NCBI GenBank assembly: GCA_023374025.1
Contig: SIJG01000150.1
Location: forward strand, 18,408 to 82,407
Source: Heterodera schachtii
Taxonomy: Eukaryota; Nematoda; Chromadorea; Rhabditida; Heteroderidae
Direction of reading: 5' to 3'
Length of the DNA: 64,000 bases
Part shown: positions 22,181 through 33,666 of the stretch, piece after piece
Layout: every line of letters begins with the position of its first letter
Position numbering within the stretch: position 1 is the stretch's first letter
Program-made: the position numbers and the translations under genes
Notes under the pieces: generated by a model
Databases searched by the model: none
What the model saw: only the letters and a program-made list of their open reading frames with translations
Told to the model about the DNA's origin: nothing

Positions 22181-22687
22181 TCATAATTAGAGACCGGATT
22201 TTTAGGTGTAGGTGCGAAAAATAGTTCGGAGAAAATGCTATTTTTGGGCTTCTCTCATCATAACTAAGCCGCAAAAAAATAGGTAAAACCCAAAAATCCG
22301 GCACACCCCTGATTTAATACCAATTGGAAACTTTATTAAATCAACTGCTTGATTTTAGCACTTTTCGTCGGTCGTCCAATTTGCTTGAATTTACCAAAAG
22401 ATTTGCAGAAAATTTTTTGTCCAAAAAAGCAACGAGTGAAAGCAGTTCAAAGAGCAGAGCAAACAATTAGGCACCTATCAATCTAATTGATTATAAAAAC
22501 GGTACTTTTCCGTTTTGCGGCCAAAGTTTTTTTTTTCGTACGTCCAAAAGAGCAAACGAAATATCATCCAATCAACAAAAATAATCGGCAGTCTCAAATG
22601 ATCATGACAGTTCAAAGAACAACAAAAATATCATCAATTAACATAATTCGTCATAGGCTCTTCTTTGATTGGATATTTCTCAAATGA
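22181..22687. other. No gene seen
   Basis: Contains repeat-like sequence with CCGGATTTTTAGGTGTAGG near 22193 and a related AAAATCCGGCACACCCCTG end near 22293-22313, possibly another decayed small element. No exons. Confidence 0.45.
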
Positions 22688-24119
22688 TCACTTCTTATTC
22701 TTCTGCTGATCACTGGGCCCGGGAAAAGAGAACACTTTTTCATCGCTTTGATCTGCTGGCAGAGACAGCGGCCTAAATTAAGCAAAATTTGAATCGGATA
22801 ACTTTTTTGTAAGTACAGCCCGTAATATTATTGGAAAAACCCGGACCAGCAGGGTTTTCGGGATGGAGCAGAGCAAAAAAGACAAAACTAAGGACTGAAT
22901 TCTGTCTTAACAGAACTCATAGCCCTGCCAAGATTCTGGGAAAGTACTGTACATGGGATACCGTTCCCTGTCAGTGTTTATAGAAAAAAGTCCTCCTTTC
23001 TGCTCACCCAATGTCATCAAAAAGATGGAAGAACACTTTGTTCAAATTGGTATCCGAATTTTCGTATTTCTGCTGCTGTTGTTTCTGAACCGCCTCCGTC
23101 TCCCCAATAATTGGGCATCTCTCCAACAACCAATCACGGAATTGACCATCGCCATTTTCATCCTTCGTCAGTGTCAGCTTCTCATTAGTCCGTTCGTTCA
23201 CCAATTCAAATGGCTCAATTGGCGTTGTTTCCACATGAATATGGTAACTGACAGAGCGAATGACAATACGAATTTTGTAACTGACAGAAGTGGTGGCACG
23301 GAGAAATGTCTAAACAAAATTAGTAAATAAAAATAATAATAAATAAAGAAAATATGGCAGATCACCTCTCTGAAATTGTTGACCGATTGGATGGCACATT
23401 CGGAGTTTGAAAAATCATTGCAACGCAATCGCTTCGGTTGGCCATCTTTTCTCGGAGTGTTTAACCATTTGGCCAACGCCTGCGAAGCAGAAATTGCATT
23501 TGGCCCATCATTAGCAATTCCATCGGGGCACAGATAACCGGAATTGATTGAAATCAATTGATCGCAATCCGTTTCGTATGAATGCACATCCAAATCCAAA
23601 TTGGTGCCCATTCTGTCCCAAATTTGCTTGTTGACACGGAGAAATGCAAGCACAGAATGGTCAATGTACCTGAAAAAAGGGGGAAAATGATACAATAACA
23701 CAAATGGTTGCAAATTGGTCGCTTCTGTACAGAAATATTTGAAAATTACATAATCATAAGGTCCTCAAAGCGGATTTTGTTTGGCAACGGATGGTCCGGC
23801 ATCGGAAATTCCACAAATTTGTCCTTGATGTCCTTGATTTGCATAAATAGTTTCGCTTTTGCGCCAATTTTTTCCTCGTCCTCCATGCCTTTTCGAATTG
23901 TAATGTCATTCCAAATTGTCAATTCGCTTAATCCATCAAAATGCGCGTCCGCTAAAATGTCGAAACGGTCGGAAAGCAATGCCATTTTGAGTCCGAGTTG
24001 GGGACGGTCAAAAGATGGGAAAATGTCCATCCAAACGTCACTACAAATCCAACTGAAACATGAAAAAAAATAGGAAAAAGAAATTTTAATTTTTCAAAAA
24101 TTCTTTACCGTCGATTCAT
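22688..24119 (-). CDS. F-box-like protein A5 with shortened middle domain
   Basis: Exons 24109-24119, 23750-24052, 23366-23669, 23008-23309 and 22688-22772 sum to 335 codons, all in frame. The F-box-like segment is complete (ICSDVWMDIFPSFDRPQLGL ... DRFDILADAHFDG). Exon 3 jumps from DLDVHSYETDCDQ to LISINSGYLCPDGIAN: about 50 residues containing the conserved IWDVFxRQIWPIF ... TSPTILTDL are removed cleanly in frame. Exon 4 carries an extra YKIRIVIRSVSYHIH repeat. The last exon ends VFSFPGPSDQQKNKK, a tail type otherwise seen on subtype B and on A6. Either a functional variant with a shorter substrate domain or a pseudogene whose frame survives. Confidence 0.75.
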
Positions 24120-24529
24120 TTTGGAGGCTCAATTAGCACAATTTGTCCTTTTTCAATTGATTGGTGTGTCAAAAAAGGCAAAAATCTGTTGTTAACTTAA
24201 AACAGAGAGAATTAGGAAAAATCAGAAAGCAAAAAAAAAAAAACAATTTTGAAACAGAATAAAACACACGGAGATTTGTAAAAAATATGGTTTTTTCACT
24301 CTGATTCAGTTTATCCGCTCAATCAATTTTTAATTAGGCTGCTACGGAGAATCCGGGAAAAAATAATGTATATATAAAAAAAGGAAGCCTTGGCAAATTA
24401 AGCATAAGCACTGAACAATCAGTAGAACGCCCTTCCCCATCAGCCCCCCCCAAAGCCAAGGGTCTGGCTACGCCCTTGGTTGGACTCATAAAAATTGAAT
24501 TAATTTAAAATGCAATAGAACATTTTTTC
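24120..24529. other. No gene seen
   Basis: 5' flank of A5 (shared TTAGCACAATTTG... type leader near 24135) followed by AT-rich repeat-like sequence. I did not find the conserved TATA promoter here. Confidence 0.45.
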
Positions 24530-24585
24530 AGTCTTCTCGACGCCGCTTCTCCCGGGCCGAGTGATCAGCAACAATAGCAGCAGAA
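24530..24585 (+). pseudogene. Subtype B last-exon relic
   Basis: TTTTTTCAG then TCTTCTCGACGCCGCTTCTC, read as LLDAASPGPSDQQQ, the subtype B exon 6. A normal B-type 3' flank follows to about 24770, but no other B exon precedes it. Confidence 0.7.
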
Positions 24586-24753
24586 ATGAATGAATTAATC
24601 ATAATTGATGCGATTATGATGAGCGAAATGATATGTTGGCAGTTTTGCCATTTCAATATTGTCTAATTGTTTGTTTGTCTGTTTGTATTTGACCTTGGAT
24701 TGCTCCGCAAATTCGTCCATTTCCGTTGTATTTTATGTGTATGTAATTAATTA

Positions 24754-25096
24754 ATTAATTGTTGATAAAACGGTAAAAAGCTGAGGGTATTCGTTACTTT
24801 TCGAGTTTGCCAAGAATATTTCAACGATTTGTACCGCCGGGGGTAGGACAGGGATCGGACCAAAAAATGACGCGTTAGAAAATGTAGCGAAAAAGGTGCC
24901 GGTGATACGCAAATTGCGGTCGCCTTCCACCCATGTCTTGGAATTTACGTCTTTAATTTTCTTTTTCTTTTTAATGGGAGAGCCTTTAAATTTTTTGGAT
25001 TTAAAAAATTGCTGTTGCTCAAAATCACAGCACCAGCTACCGATTTTGTTGTTAGTTATTGTTTTGTTGCTGATAGAAGCCATCGTTGAGAAATAA
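24754..25096 (-). pseudogene. Degenerate relative of the signal-peptide gene
   Basis: A 110-residue open frame contains SWCCDFEQQQFFKSKKFKGS and later EGDRNLRITGTFFATFSNAS. The first piece matches the gene at 57291 (CCDFDEQQF then KSKK...FKGPPIKK), and the second matches its downstream sequence near 57530-57600 (RNLRSAENFFHN). The hydrophobic LFLNDGF leader is present upstream but out of frame, so the signal peptide is no longer joined to the rest. I do not recognise the domain. Confidence is for kinship, not for expression. Confidence 0.5.
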
Positions 25097-25655
25097 TGCG
25101 ACGGAGAGAAAAATGAGCAACTTTTTTACTTTTTCTCCCACGAAAATGGCATTGTTTTATTTTAAAAACCCAATCTTTAGTGGTGCACTTTTATTTCGCT
25201 TTTCAGCCAAAAAGCGAAAGGCGAAAGCGAAAGGCCCAAAAAAAAGCGAAACTTGCGAAAGGCGAAACTTGCAACATCCCTGTTGGGTACTTGCACAGTT
25301 TGGAAAAATTTTCTTTATTTTTTTTTACCTAAAAACGTGCTTCCAAAGGTTATTCGGGGTCGCTGATCATGAATATAACATCCATTTCGAGCAGTTTCGA
25401 ATGCAACTCGAACAAAAGTCTATAATGCATTTTTCACTTAAATCCATCTTTATGGTTCTAAATCGATTCAAATGCATGGAATGGTCATGAATCCCCCCTA
25501 TTTACTATTCAATTCATTGTATCGGTTTTAGACAATAAAAGTATTAGGTGAAAAATGAATTTTCGATTTTTGTTTGAATTCGGGCCCGGGGTTCGAAATT
25601 GGCCGAAATGGATGTCATATTTGTGATCAGGACCCCGAATACCCCTGGAAAACGT

Positions 25656-25724
25656 GATTGGACAATTGGACAGTGGACAATCGGACAGTTGGACAATCGA
25701 ACAGAGGTGGACAATCGGACAGTG
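25656..25724 (+). repeat. GGACAATCGGACAGT short tandem repeat
   Basis: Variants of TGGACAATCGGACAGT repeat about five times immediately before a MITE. The last GGACAGTG serves as that element's target site. Confidence 0.8.
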
Positions 25725-26914
25725 TAGGGTTAAGCCCCGACCCCGAGCCCCCCGGCCCCCGACCCGACCCGAGACGTTTTTTGGACCAATCCCCCGACCC
25801 GACCCCCGACATGTCATCCCCCGAGGTCCCCGACCCCCGACTTTTTGCCCCCCGACCCCCCGACACTATTTCGGGGGATTGGGGACTCCGAGCGTTTTAA
25901 AAATTTAAAAGTTAATTCATCCACGAAGGCGGGAAATATTGAAAATTTTTGAGATTTTGAACAAATTTTCTTAATAAAATTCATTAAAAATTACGAAAAA
26001 TTTTGCGGCGGCGCCTATCGGCACCGCCGGTCCTACAAAACCATGGTGCCGATCGTTAATTAATTTTAAAAATATGAACATCAAGGCCGTAAAATAAGAT
26101 TTTAGGGTCTAAAATAATAACAATTAGCAACATTTTTCAAATCAGTAAATTTTTACAATTTATTTGATCAAAATGCTATCAATTTTAGGGCCGTGGTGCT
26201 GATAGGCGCCGCCGGGAGAATTTTTTGAAAATTTGAGTTCATTTTGCCACAGATTTTCACCAAAAATGACCAATTTTTGCGCGATTTTGAGTCAAATTTT
26301 TAAGAACAAATAAGCTTTTGTGAACCGGCGGTGCCGATCAAGGGTGGGGCGCGCATGGCAAAGTCCCGCGGTCGCGCATCACGGGTACATAAAAATGGCC
26401 ATTTTAAAGTTTTTTTTCTCAAAAATCAGCGAAATAAAAAATTAATCTAAAAAAATGAAAGTTTAGGTGAAGCCTGAAAATAAAAAAATCTTAGAAATAA
26501 GGACAAATTTCAGTACATTCGGGACCAAAAGATCAAAAAAATTTGTGGCAGACCTTAAAATTTCTTGAAAAATAGTGAGATTATAAATATATTTAAGAAA
26601 TCAGAACGCTTCTTGTCGCTACCCCAAAATTAGAAATTCTTATAAATAAGAACAAATGTAAGCCCCTCGTTTAAAGGCCAGCTTGGACTCACTCTTGCTG
26701 GCGCTAACGAAATCAGATGATTAAAGTGAAAAAAAGGAAAATTTACGATAATTAAAAATTAAAAATTGAGTTTTTCGTTAAAAAATTTCGTTGATCACTA
26801 CCCGACCGGGGTCCCCGACCCCCGACAATTGAGCTCCCCCCCGACCCGACATGTCGCCCCCGAGGTCCCCGGCCCCCGACTTTTTGCCCCCCGAGGGCTC
26901 GGGGCTTAACCCTA
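25725..26914. mobile_element. 1190-bp MITE (TAGGGTTAAGCCCCGA), 8-bp TSD
   Basis: Ends TAGGGTTAAGCCCCGACCCC and CTCGGGGCTTAACCCTA, flanked exactly by GGACAGTG at 25717-25724 and 26915-26922. Arrays of CCCCGACCC-type motifs fill the first and last 130 bp. The interior holds further pieces with the GC palindrome module (about 26003-26030, 26190-26212, 26330) and AAATAAGGACA motifs like those of the element at 21317, so it is probably a composite of nested elements. No coding capacity seen. Confidence 0.85.
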
Positions 26915-26929
26915 GGACAGTGGACAAAC

Positions 26930-27130
26930 ACTACCAAATTGCACAATCTTAGTATCATATGATAGCCCTTAAATTGCTTTATTAGCTTGTTAAATTTCAA
27001 AAATTTTTAAGTTTTTCAAAAGTTATGAAATTTTTCAAGTTTTTTGGCTGAAAAACTTAAGAAAATTTTTTGAAATTTAGCAAGCTAATAAGGCAATTCA
27101 AGGGCTATCATATGATACCAAGAATGTGGA
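26930..27130. repeat. Inverted repeat with TATCATATGATA arms
   Basis: TTAGTATCATATGATAGCCC ... TTTATTAGC on the left is mirrored by GCTAATAAGG ... GGGCTATCATATGATACC on the right, arms of about 75 bp around an A/T-rich loop. The arm sequence (GCTAATA, then GGCTATCxxATGATACCAAGAATG) resembles interior parts of the elements at 47.8, 50.1-50.3 and 58.1 kb. Confidence 0.75.
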
Positions 27131-27388
27131 ATTTGGTTGTGTCTGCGAAAAGTGATGAGTTGATTAGTCAAAATTTTAGTCGCACAATGCAAAAATGCCA
27201 GGACCAAGACCGCATAAAAAGGAAAGGTTAAAATGCCATTTTACGTCTGTCTCTTTTTTTACATTTTTGTTTTCAGTCGATTTGCTTATTGTTTAAGAAA
27301 GGCATTTATTATTAAAATAATTAGATATTTGTTCTTGTGTCACCAATTAATTGTCAAAAACAGCAACGTGTGCTAATTGCAGCAAAAA

Positions 27389-28735
27389 ATGAACAGACGG
27401 TAAGGAAAATTTTATAAATTTCAAAATTTTGAATTTACCCATTTTTCCATGTTTCAGTTGGATTTGTAGCGACGTGTGGATGGATATTTTCCCATCCTTT
27501 GACCATGCCCAACTCGGACTTAAAATGGCATTGCTTTCCGACCGTTTCGACATTTTAGTGGACAAACATTTTGACGGAAAAAGCGAATTGACAATTTGGA
27601 ATTACATAAAAATTGACAAGGACGAAGGACCAAAACCGAAAATGTCTATACGCATCGGTGACAATGACAATTTTGTGGATTTTCCATTGCCTGACAGTCC
27701 GCTGCCCGACAAAATCCGTTTTAGGGATCTTCGGATTGAGTAATTTTTAAACTTTGTGTATTTATAAGTTTATTTTTTATATTTCTTCAGCTACATTGAC
27801 CATTCCGTGATCACATTTCTCCATGCCAACAAGCAAATTTGGGACAGAAGTGGCACCAAATTGGGTTTGAATGTGCATTCATATGAAACCGAAGATATTC
27901 ATCCGATTTGGGATGTTTTGGCCCGAGAAATTTTGCCAATTTTTGCGACAAACATTCACCATTTGCGCTTTACCAATGGCAATGATTTGGACAATTTGCT
28001 TCGCCGCAGTTCGCCAACAGTTCTCACTGATCATCTTTGCCAATTGAATTCAATCGAATCCAATTTTCTGTTCCCCGATGGAATTGCTGACGATGGACCG
28101 AATGCAACTGCTGGCCAAGCGTTGTCCAAATGGCTTCAAACTCCGACAAAAAATGGTCAACCGAAACGATTGTTTCTCCAATATGTAGATGCCGACGGAA
28201 ACTTGGATTGGGTCAACAGTTTCAAGGAGGTGTGTGTGTTGGTCACATAAATGATCGATGCCTTTGATTTATGCTTCCTTTTATTTTGTTTAGACATTTC
28301 GCCGTGCCACCGCTTCTTCTGTCAGTTACAAAATTTATTTTGAAGTTTTACTGTCGCCAATTGAGCCATTTGAATTGGTGAATGAACGGACCAAAGAAAG
28401 GCTGACACTGATGAAGGTCGGAGAAGACGAAGATGAATCGCTTGGTGTTTGGCTGTTGAAGCGATGCCCAATTAGTGAAAAGGCGGCGACGGATCAATGG
28501 GAAAACGACGAAAATTGGGACAACAATTTGAACACTGTCCAATTTAATTTGTGGGATATCGGCATTAATTTGATTGGGTAAGTGTAAAAGATTAATTTAA
28601 TTCATTCACCCAATTCAAATTGTGTTTAATTTTAGGCCATTGTCGCGCCCAGCGGACGAAGAAGAAAAAGAAGCAGGTCAAAGCAACGAAAAAGTATTCT
28701 CGACGACTCCCGGGCCCAGTGGATCAGCGGAATGA
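27389..28735 (+). CDS. F-box-like protein A6, best full-length subtype A
   Basis: Exons 27389-27399, 27458-27739, 27791-28229, 28294-28577 and 28636-28735 give exactly 372 codons. Start MNRR, then WICSDVWMDIFPSFDHAQLG ... LSDRFDILVDKHFDGKSELT (F-box-like), FPLPDSPLPDKIRFRDLRIE, then the middle domain IWDRSGTKLGLNVHSYETED, HPIWDVLAREILPIF, GQALSKWLQTPTKNGQPKRL. The C-terminal domain is TFRRATASSVSYKIYFEV, PFELVNERTKERLTLMKVGE, WLLKRCPISEKAATDQWEND. The tail EEEKEAGQSNEK...PGPSGSAE is acidic then Pro/Ser-rich. All splice sites are canonical. Role inferred from the family: substrate-binding SCF adaptor; the divergent middle domain would carry specificity. Confidence 0.88.
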
Positions 28736-29190
28736 GTGATTATTTGAAAATGTCGTCTAATTGCGTGGAAATGAATTACCTAATTATATTTGAGAAAATG
28801 ATCGATGGTCTAACCAATTGGAATTTGATTTGATTCTCTCATTTATTCTCTCAGAAATGCTTTTGTTGATTTTCTTTCATTCTAATAAAACACACATTTG
28901 ATATTAATTGAACAGTTTAAGCCTAAGCATTCTTTTTTAAGTTTTGCGTGTCAAAAATACCAATTGAGCCATTAAGGAAAAATTTAGTTGGTCATTGATT
29001 GGGTAATACTGCAGAATTGCGGTCCCGAGGAAAAATAAATTTAAATTTTTTTCTTGTCTTTTCTTTTGTCTATGTATGTATGATTTTTTCGGGTTCATGG
29101 CAATTCGTACAATCGGCATTTTTTATAAAAGCTTAGAATACGCATAAGCTTTCGGATTAAGCTTAGGCTTTATTTTGTAAAAAAATTTTT
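28736..29190. other. A6 3' flank; no gene
   Basis: Contains the common subtype A 3' flank (ATATTTGAGAAATG...) and an AATAAA signal near 28886. A block near 28920-29020 matches 44690-44800 in reverse. No coding frame supported. Confidence 0.5.
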
Positions 29191-29658
29191 TGTACGAGCG
29201 GTACTTATGTCGTTTACAGCCCATAAAAAAGTAAATTTTAAATCAATTTATAAACATTTCGAAGGGGTTTTCGGGGTCGCTGATCACGAATCTGAGACCC
29301 ATTTTGACCAACTTTGAATCCCGGACCCGAATTCGAACAAAAAGTCGAAATTTCCAATTTTTCAAAAAATCATTTTACGGTACGAAAATAACAAAATTGC
29401 ACAATTATACCGCTGCGAGCGTTGATTTTGTCTGTGTTTGTCTGGAATTTTGGTGAACTTTTGTTATTTTCGCATCGTAAAATTTGAAAAATTGGAATTT
29501 TCGATTTTTTGTTCGAATTCGCGTCCGGGATTCAAAATTGGTCGAAATGGATGTCAGATTCGTGATCAGCGACACCGACAACCCCTTAGAAATGTTTATA
29601 AATTGATTTATAAATTTTATTTTTTTTATGGACTGTAAACGACATAAGTACCGTACAA
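29191..29658. repeat. Foldback repeat (GTACTTATGTCGTTTACAG arms)
   Basis: GAGCGGTACTTATGTCGTTT at the left is mirrored by AAACGACATAAGTACCGTAC at the right. The inverted match continues inward through the CCATAAAAAA and GATCAGCGACACCGA-type stretch for over 150 bp on each side. Probable MITE; a fragment of the same end (GGGTACTTATGCACTTTACA) sits at 62727. Confidence 0.75.
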
Positions 29659-29929
29659 GCTGCAATTGACCCGATTTTTCATCAAGTCTTTGAATCGATT
29701 TTTAAGGATGTGAGAATTTTTGAAAAGTCTCGGATTTTGTGTCTCGAGGTTTTCGGATTCGGGAGTAAGTCGCGAATCTCAGGAACTTTTCGGTAAGCAT
29801 TGACCATTGATCATTCTCTACTCCAGCGGATATTTTGAACATTTTTTTAACGAACTGGAAATTGTCATTAATAATATCTAGTAATTGTGTGACTAAAAAA
29901 TTGACAGCCTAAAGTCAGCAGGGATTTGT

Positions 29930-30569
29930 GGTTCTAGTCGGTTTTACGCGCCCCATGACATTTTACGTGTCCCATCACATTTTACGCGTCCCATCACATT
30001 TTACGCATCCTATGGCATTTTATGCGTTTAAAAAACATGTTTTCGAACCGTCATCAGTCGAAACTTTATACCTTCCGAATCGTCTAATTGTTCTTGATTG
30101 TATAGATTATCGAAATGTTTGAAAGCACCCTATGCACACTTAATAATGTCAACACAAAGTTACTAATATAAAAAATTATAAAAAGCCAAGCCTAGGCTTA
30201 AGCCTAAAGCTTAGACCTAGTCTAAGGCATTGTTTGAGTTGTCTTTGCATGAGTTGTTATTATAACTTAGATTTACAACATATTTTTAAAAGACTACAGC
30301 TGAATACCGGACGAAAAAATAGTTTCCTCTTATTTGTTAGTTATTAAGACGGCTAAAATACCATGGATTAGGGATGGCGCGGAATTACAATCTCCGAAAA
30401 TTTTTGGGGCATAGTAATGCCATCCCTGCCATGGACACAAAATGCCATGGGACGCGTAAAATGTGATGGGACGCTTAAAATGTGATGGGACGCGTAAAAT
30501 GTTGTTGGGACGCGTAAAATGTCATGGGACGCGTAAAGTGTCATGAGACGCGTAAAACCGACTAGAACC
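29930..30569. mobile_element. 640-bp MITE (GGTTCTAGTCGG), near-perfect 8-bp TSD
   Basis: Inverted ends GGTTCTAGTCGGTTTTACGC and GCGTAAAACCGACTAGAACC. Flanking octamers GGATTTGT (left) and GAATTTGT (right) differ at one base. Next to each end, ACGCGTCCCATCACATTTT is repeated four to five times in inverted orientation. It interrupts the subtype B 3' flank, whose continuation is readable on both sides. Confidence 0.85.
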
Positions 30570-30835
30570 GAATTTGTTATGCCAAGGCATTTATTGGGTT
30601 GGGCCGCGAATATGCCCAAGCTTTTACCGTTGTTTTTATTATTAGCCATTTTATCTTCGATTAATTAATTACTCACAATTGAATTTCACATATATATGTA
30701 CATAAAATACAATGGAAATGGACGCATTTGCGGAGCAAGCAAAAGTCAAATACAAACAGACAAATAATTAGACAAATATTTTAATGGCAAAGTGCCAACA
30801 TAATTTCGGTCAGACAATCGCATCAATTAATTAAT

Positions 30836-32076
30836 TCATTTCTTCTGCTGATCACTCGATCCGGGAGAAGCGTCGTCGAGAAGACTGAAAAAACGATGAT
30901 TCGATTGCAAATTATAATATAAGTCAATTCAATTTTTATTAATTCATTTTTATGAGTCCAATCAACAAAACAACTAACTATCCTTGAGTTTATTTTGTAC
31001 CATAATTCTGTCCATTTCAAAACAAACCGTACATTTTTGGATACAAATTGAAAGCACAAAGTTTAAGCAAAATTATCGACGATTGGACTCATAAAATGAT
31101 TAAGCACTTTAAATTTTATTCACCCGTCATCATCGTATCCGCCGTCTCTGATCCGAATGTCAATTGGGTTCCGTCGAGCACTTAATTCTTTCCAAACATT
31201 TTCCCAATTTGTTCCATCCCACGCAATTGGACAACGGAAGAGGCAAAAATCATTTGCTGATGACTGTCCAAGTGCCAATTTCTCCCCCGTAACTTCGTTG
31301 ATCAGATCAATTGGCACAACAAAGTCAATTGGAGAAGACGGCGGAAAGAAAAAATAAACGCGAAAAGTAACCGGCGAAGAAGCATTGGAAAATGCCTAAA
31401 AATGGGACAAAAAACATTAGAGAAAAACTAATTAAATAGGGATAATCACCGCTTTAAACTGTTCCATCGTTGACGACCATTGATCCACCGAAAAGTCATG
31501 CAAATGCAACACCTTTGGCAGACTGTTCGGACAAGGCGTAAACAGCCATTTGACCACCGCTTGGCCATCCGACGCATTGGCACTTTCTTCGGCCGGAAAT
31601 TCCGGGAGAATGGCATCTTTGAAAATGACAGTGTGAAGTGATGGACAATCGTTGAGCAATGACGGGGCCAATTGGCGGAAACGACGAAAAGCGATGGTAT
31701 TCAAATATATCACAACAATGGAGTCGCGAAGCATTGGCAAAACGTTGAGCAAAACAAATTCCGAAACGCAAACATTTTCAGTGATGACCAAGTAAATTGA
31801 AGAAAAGGCGAAAATACGGCGAAAACGGTGGAGAAAAGCGACGGCATTTTGATCGATGTAACTGAAAAGCAGAAAATTTAGACGAAAAATTCCAATTTAA
31901 TCAAATTTTTACAAGATATGAATGTGTCTGAATCCGATGACTTTGTTCGGCAACGGATTTTGCGGGATTGGCAATGGATTTTCATCGGAATTGACAATTT
32001 GCATTTGCTTGGTGCCATTGTCTCCAATTTCGTGGCAAATTTGCATTCCGCCCAATTTCCATTTGCGTGTTTTGAA
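30836..32076 (-). pseudogene. F-box-like subtype B2, 5' end cut by foldback element
   Basis: Exons 31913-32076 (partial exon 3: FKTRKWKLGGMQICHEIGDN ... PLPNKVIGFRHIHIL), 31450-31861, 31124-31395 and 30836-30884 are in frame with good splice sites. They read YIDQNAVAFLHRFRRIFAFS, RQLAPSLLND, SANASDGQAVVKWLFTPCPN, IDLINEVTGEKLALGQS, FRCPIAWDGTNW and the tail LLDDASPGSSDQQKK. The transmembrane exon and F-box-like start are absent: the frame runs into the foldback element at 32077, and the missing exons are not found on its far side (33047 onward). The preserved frame suggests recent damage. Confidence 0.8.
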
Positions 32077-33046
32077 GGGTAAAATTGAAGAATATGTGTA
32101 CCAAACCAAATTCGACGAATGATATGTCATTCGACGCCTCTCGGTCTATAATGCTCGAATCCGAAAGAATTTTTTGGCGGAAACCACTTTGAGCCGAGTT
32201 ATGGGCCCGGGACTGAAGTGGCCAAATGGCTGTGGGACTGAACCGTCCAAAGCCTTAAAACGCATAAAATGCAATAAATAGATATCATTCGCTTCCTCTC
32301 GGCATGTAAAGGATGGATCCGAAAGAATTTTTGATCCAAACGAAAATTGACAAAAGTTATGGGTCCTCAAAAATTGACCCTCATAAAAAAATTGTAATGG
32401 GTCGATTCCTCTTGGTTTATAATTGCCAGGAATCCATTTCTTAGGGCGCGCAGCGCCCGCCTTAGCGAGCATGCGAAGACGGAGCAAGTAGTGGGGCGAG
32501 ACGGAGGGCGGAGGAAGACGTCTGACGAGCGCCACAGGCGGTTGACTGCGGGGGCCCGAAGGGCCCCCGCCAATCAGTCAACCGCCTGCGGATCACGCGC
32601 GGACTTCTTCCGTAGCCCGTAGTCTCGCCCCACCTACTGGCCGCCGTAGTCGAGTGTGCGGTGTTATGGCCAAAATACACTCACCAATTCACTTTTAGTT
32701 TGAACAATTCAGTCCCTTACAAACTTTTTTATCAGGGTGATTTTTTGAGGTTTTGAGGACCCATAACTTTTGTCAATTTTCGTTTGGATCAAAAATTCTT
32801 TCGGATCCATCCTTTACATGCCGAGAGGAAGCGAATGATATCTATTTATTGCATTTTATGCGTTTTAAGGCTTTGGACGGTTCAGTCCCACAGCCATTTG
32901 GCCACTTCAGTCCCGGGCCCATAACTCGGCTCAAAGTGGTTTCCGCCAAAAAATTCTTTCGGGTTCGAGCATTATAGACCGAGAGGCGTCGAATGACATA
33001 TCATTCGTCGAATTTGGTTTGGTACACATATTCTTCAATTTTTCCC
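32077..33046. mobile_element. 970-bp foldback element with GC-rich centre
   Basis: Arms of about 315 bp (32077-32390 and 32730-33046) are near-perfect inverted copies, starting GGGTAAAATTGAAGAATATG and ending CATATTCTTCAATTTTTCCC. The centre (about 32440-32660) is strongly GC-rich with its own hairpin GGGGGCCCGAAGGGCCCCC at 32550-32569 and a larger palindrome CAGGCGGTTGACTG...CAGTCAACCGCCTG around it. Frames on either strand of the arms are mirror images and not genes. No target duplication found. Confidence 0.85.
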
Positions 33047-33181
33047 AAACATAAATACACAAATAAATTATATTACAATTATGAATCCAAAAAAGGGTCG
33101 CTCGATCATTTCTCAAATAATAAATCCATTCATTCATTGCGCTGAGTGGTAAAGATGGAATTACTTACTGTATCGTAAGGG

Positions 33182-33388
33182 CATTGGAATCTAGGCGCCC
33201 ACACGCAGAACATCGAAAGAACTTGGCGCTCCGCTAAGGCGCGGAATAAAAAGCATTCTGGCACGCATCGACAGATGCTTGACAGCTATCTGTGCGAGTT
33301 TTTGTGGCGGGCAAATGTGAAGAGAAATGAAGCTGACCCATTTAAGGAGATTTTGAGCACAATTTGTGCATACATGCCACCAAATTAG
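33182..33388 (+). pseudogene. Merlin/ISXO2-like transposase C-terminal remnant
   Basis: The frame HWNLGAHTQNIERTWRSAKA ... GTHRQMLDSYLCEFLWRANV ... stop at 33386-33388 has the hallmark of ISXO2-like (IS1595/Merlin) transposases: the G-x-HTxxIExxW block carrying the last catalytic acidic residue, then the LDxYLxEFxWR block. The upstream catalytic domain is missing. Identification is from memory of the family motif. It lies just right of the foldback element, but a link is not shown. Confidence 0.65.
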
Positions 33389-33666
33389 CCTATTGCGTAT
33401 TTCTTGGCGGTTTGGCCAATATTTTGTTGATTTTATGCTTGTTGAAAAAAAAACTCCATTTTATGAGTTCGGGTTATTTAATTGGATAAAATGGATGCCA
33501 TATCCGTATTCAGCGACTTCGAAAACCCCTAAAAATATGTTTACATTGAAATTTTGAATTTTTGTTCGATTTCGGGTTCGGGGTTCGGAATTTTGTAAAA
33601 TAAAGGTCATACTCGTGATCAGCGCCACAAACTACCCTAGAAATGACTTTTTATTTGTAATAAGGG
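33389..33666. other. No gene; copies of the GATCAGCG repeat
   Basis: Two diverged copies of the dispersed motif AAATGGATGCCATATCCG ... CAGCGACTTCGAAAACCCC lie at about 33485-33535 and, in weaker form, 33595-33645. No coding sequence. Confidence 0.5.

Noticed and set aside
32146..32977. Mirror-image frames of 129 and 74 residues in the foldback arms
   Set aside because: The same sequence appears on both arms in inverted orientation, and the frames run through structural arms and the GC core. No family resemblance.
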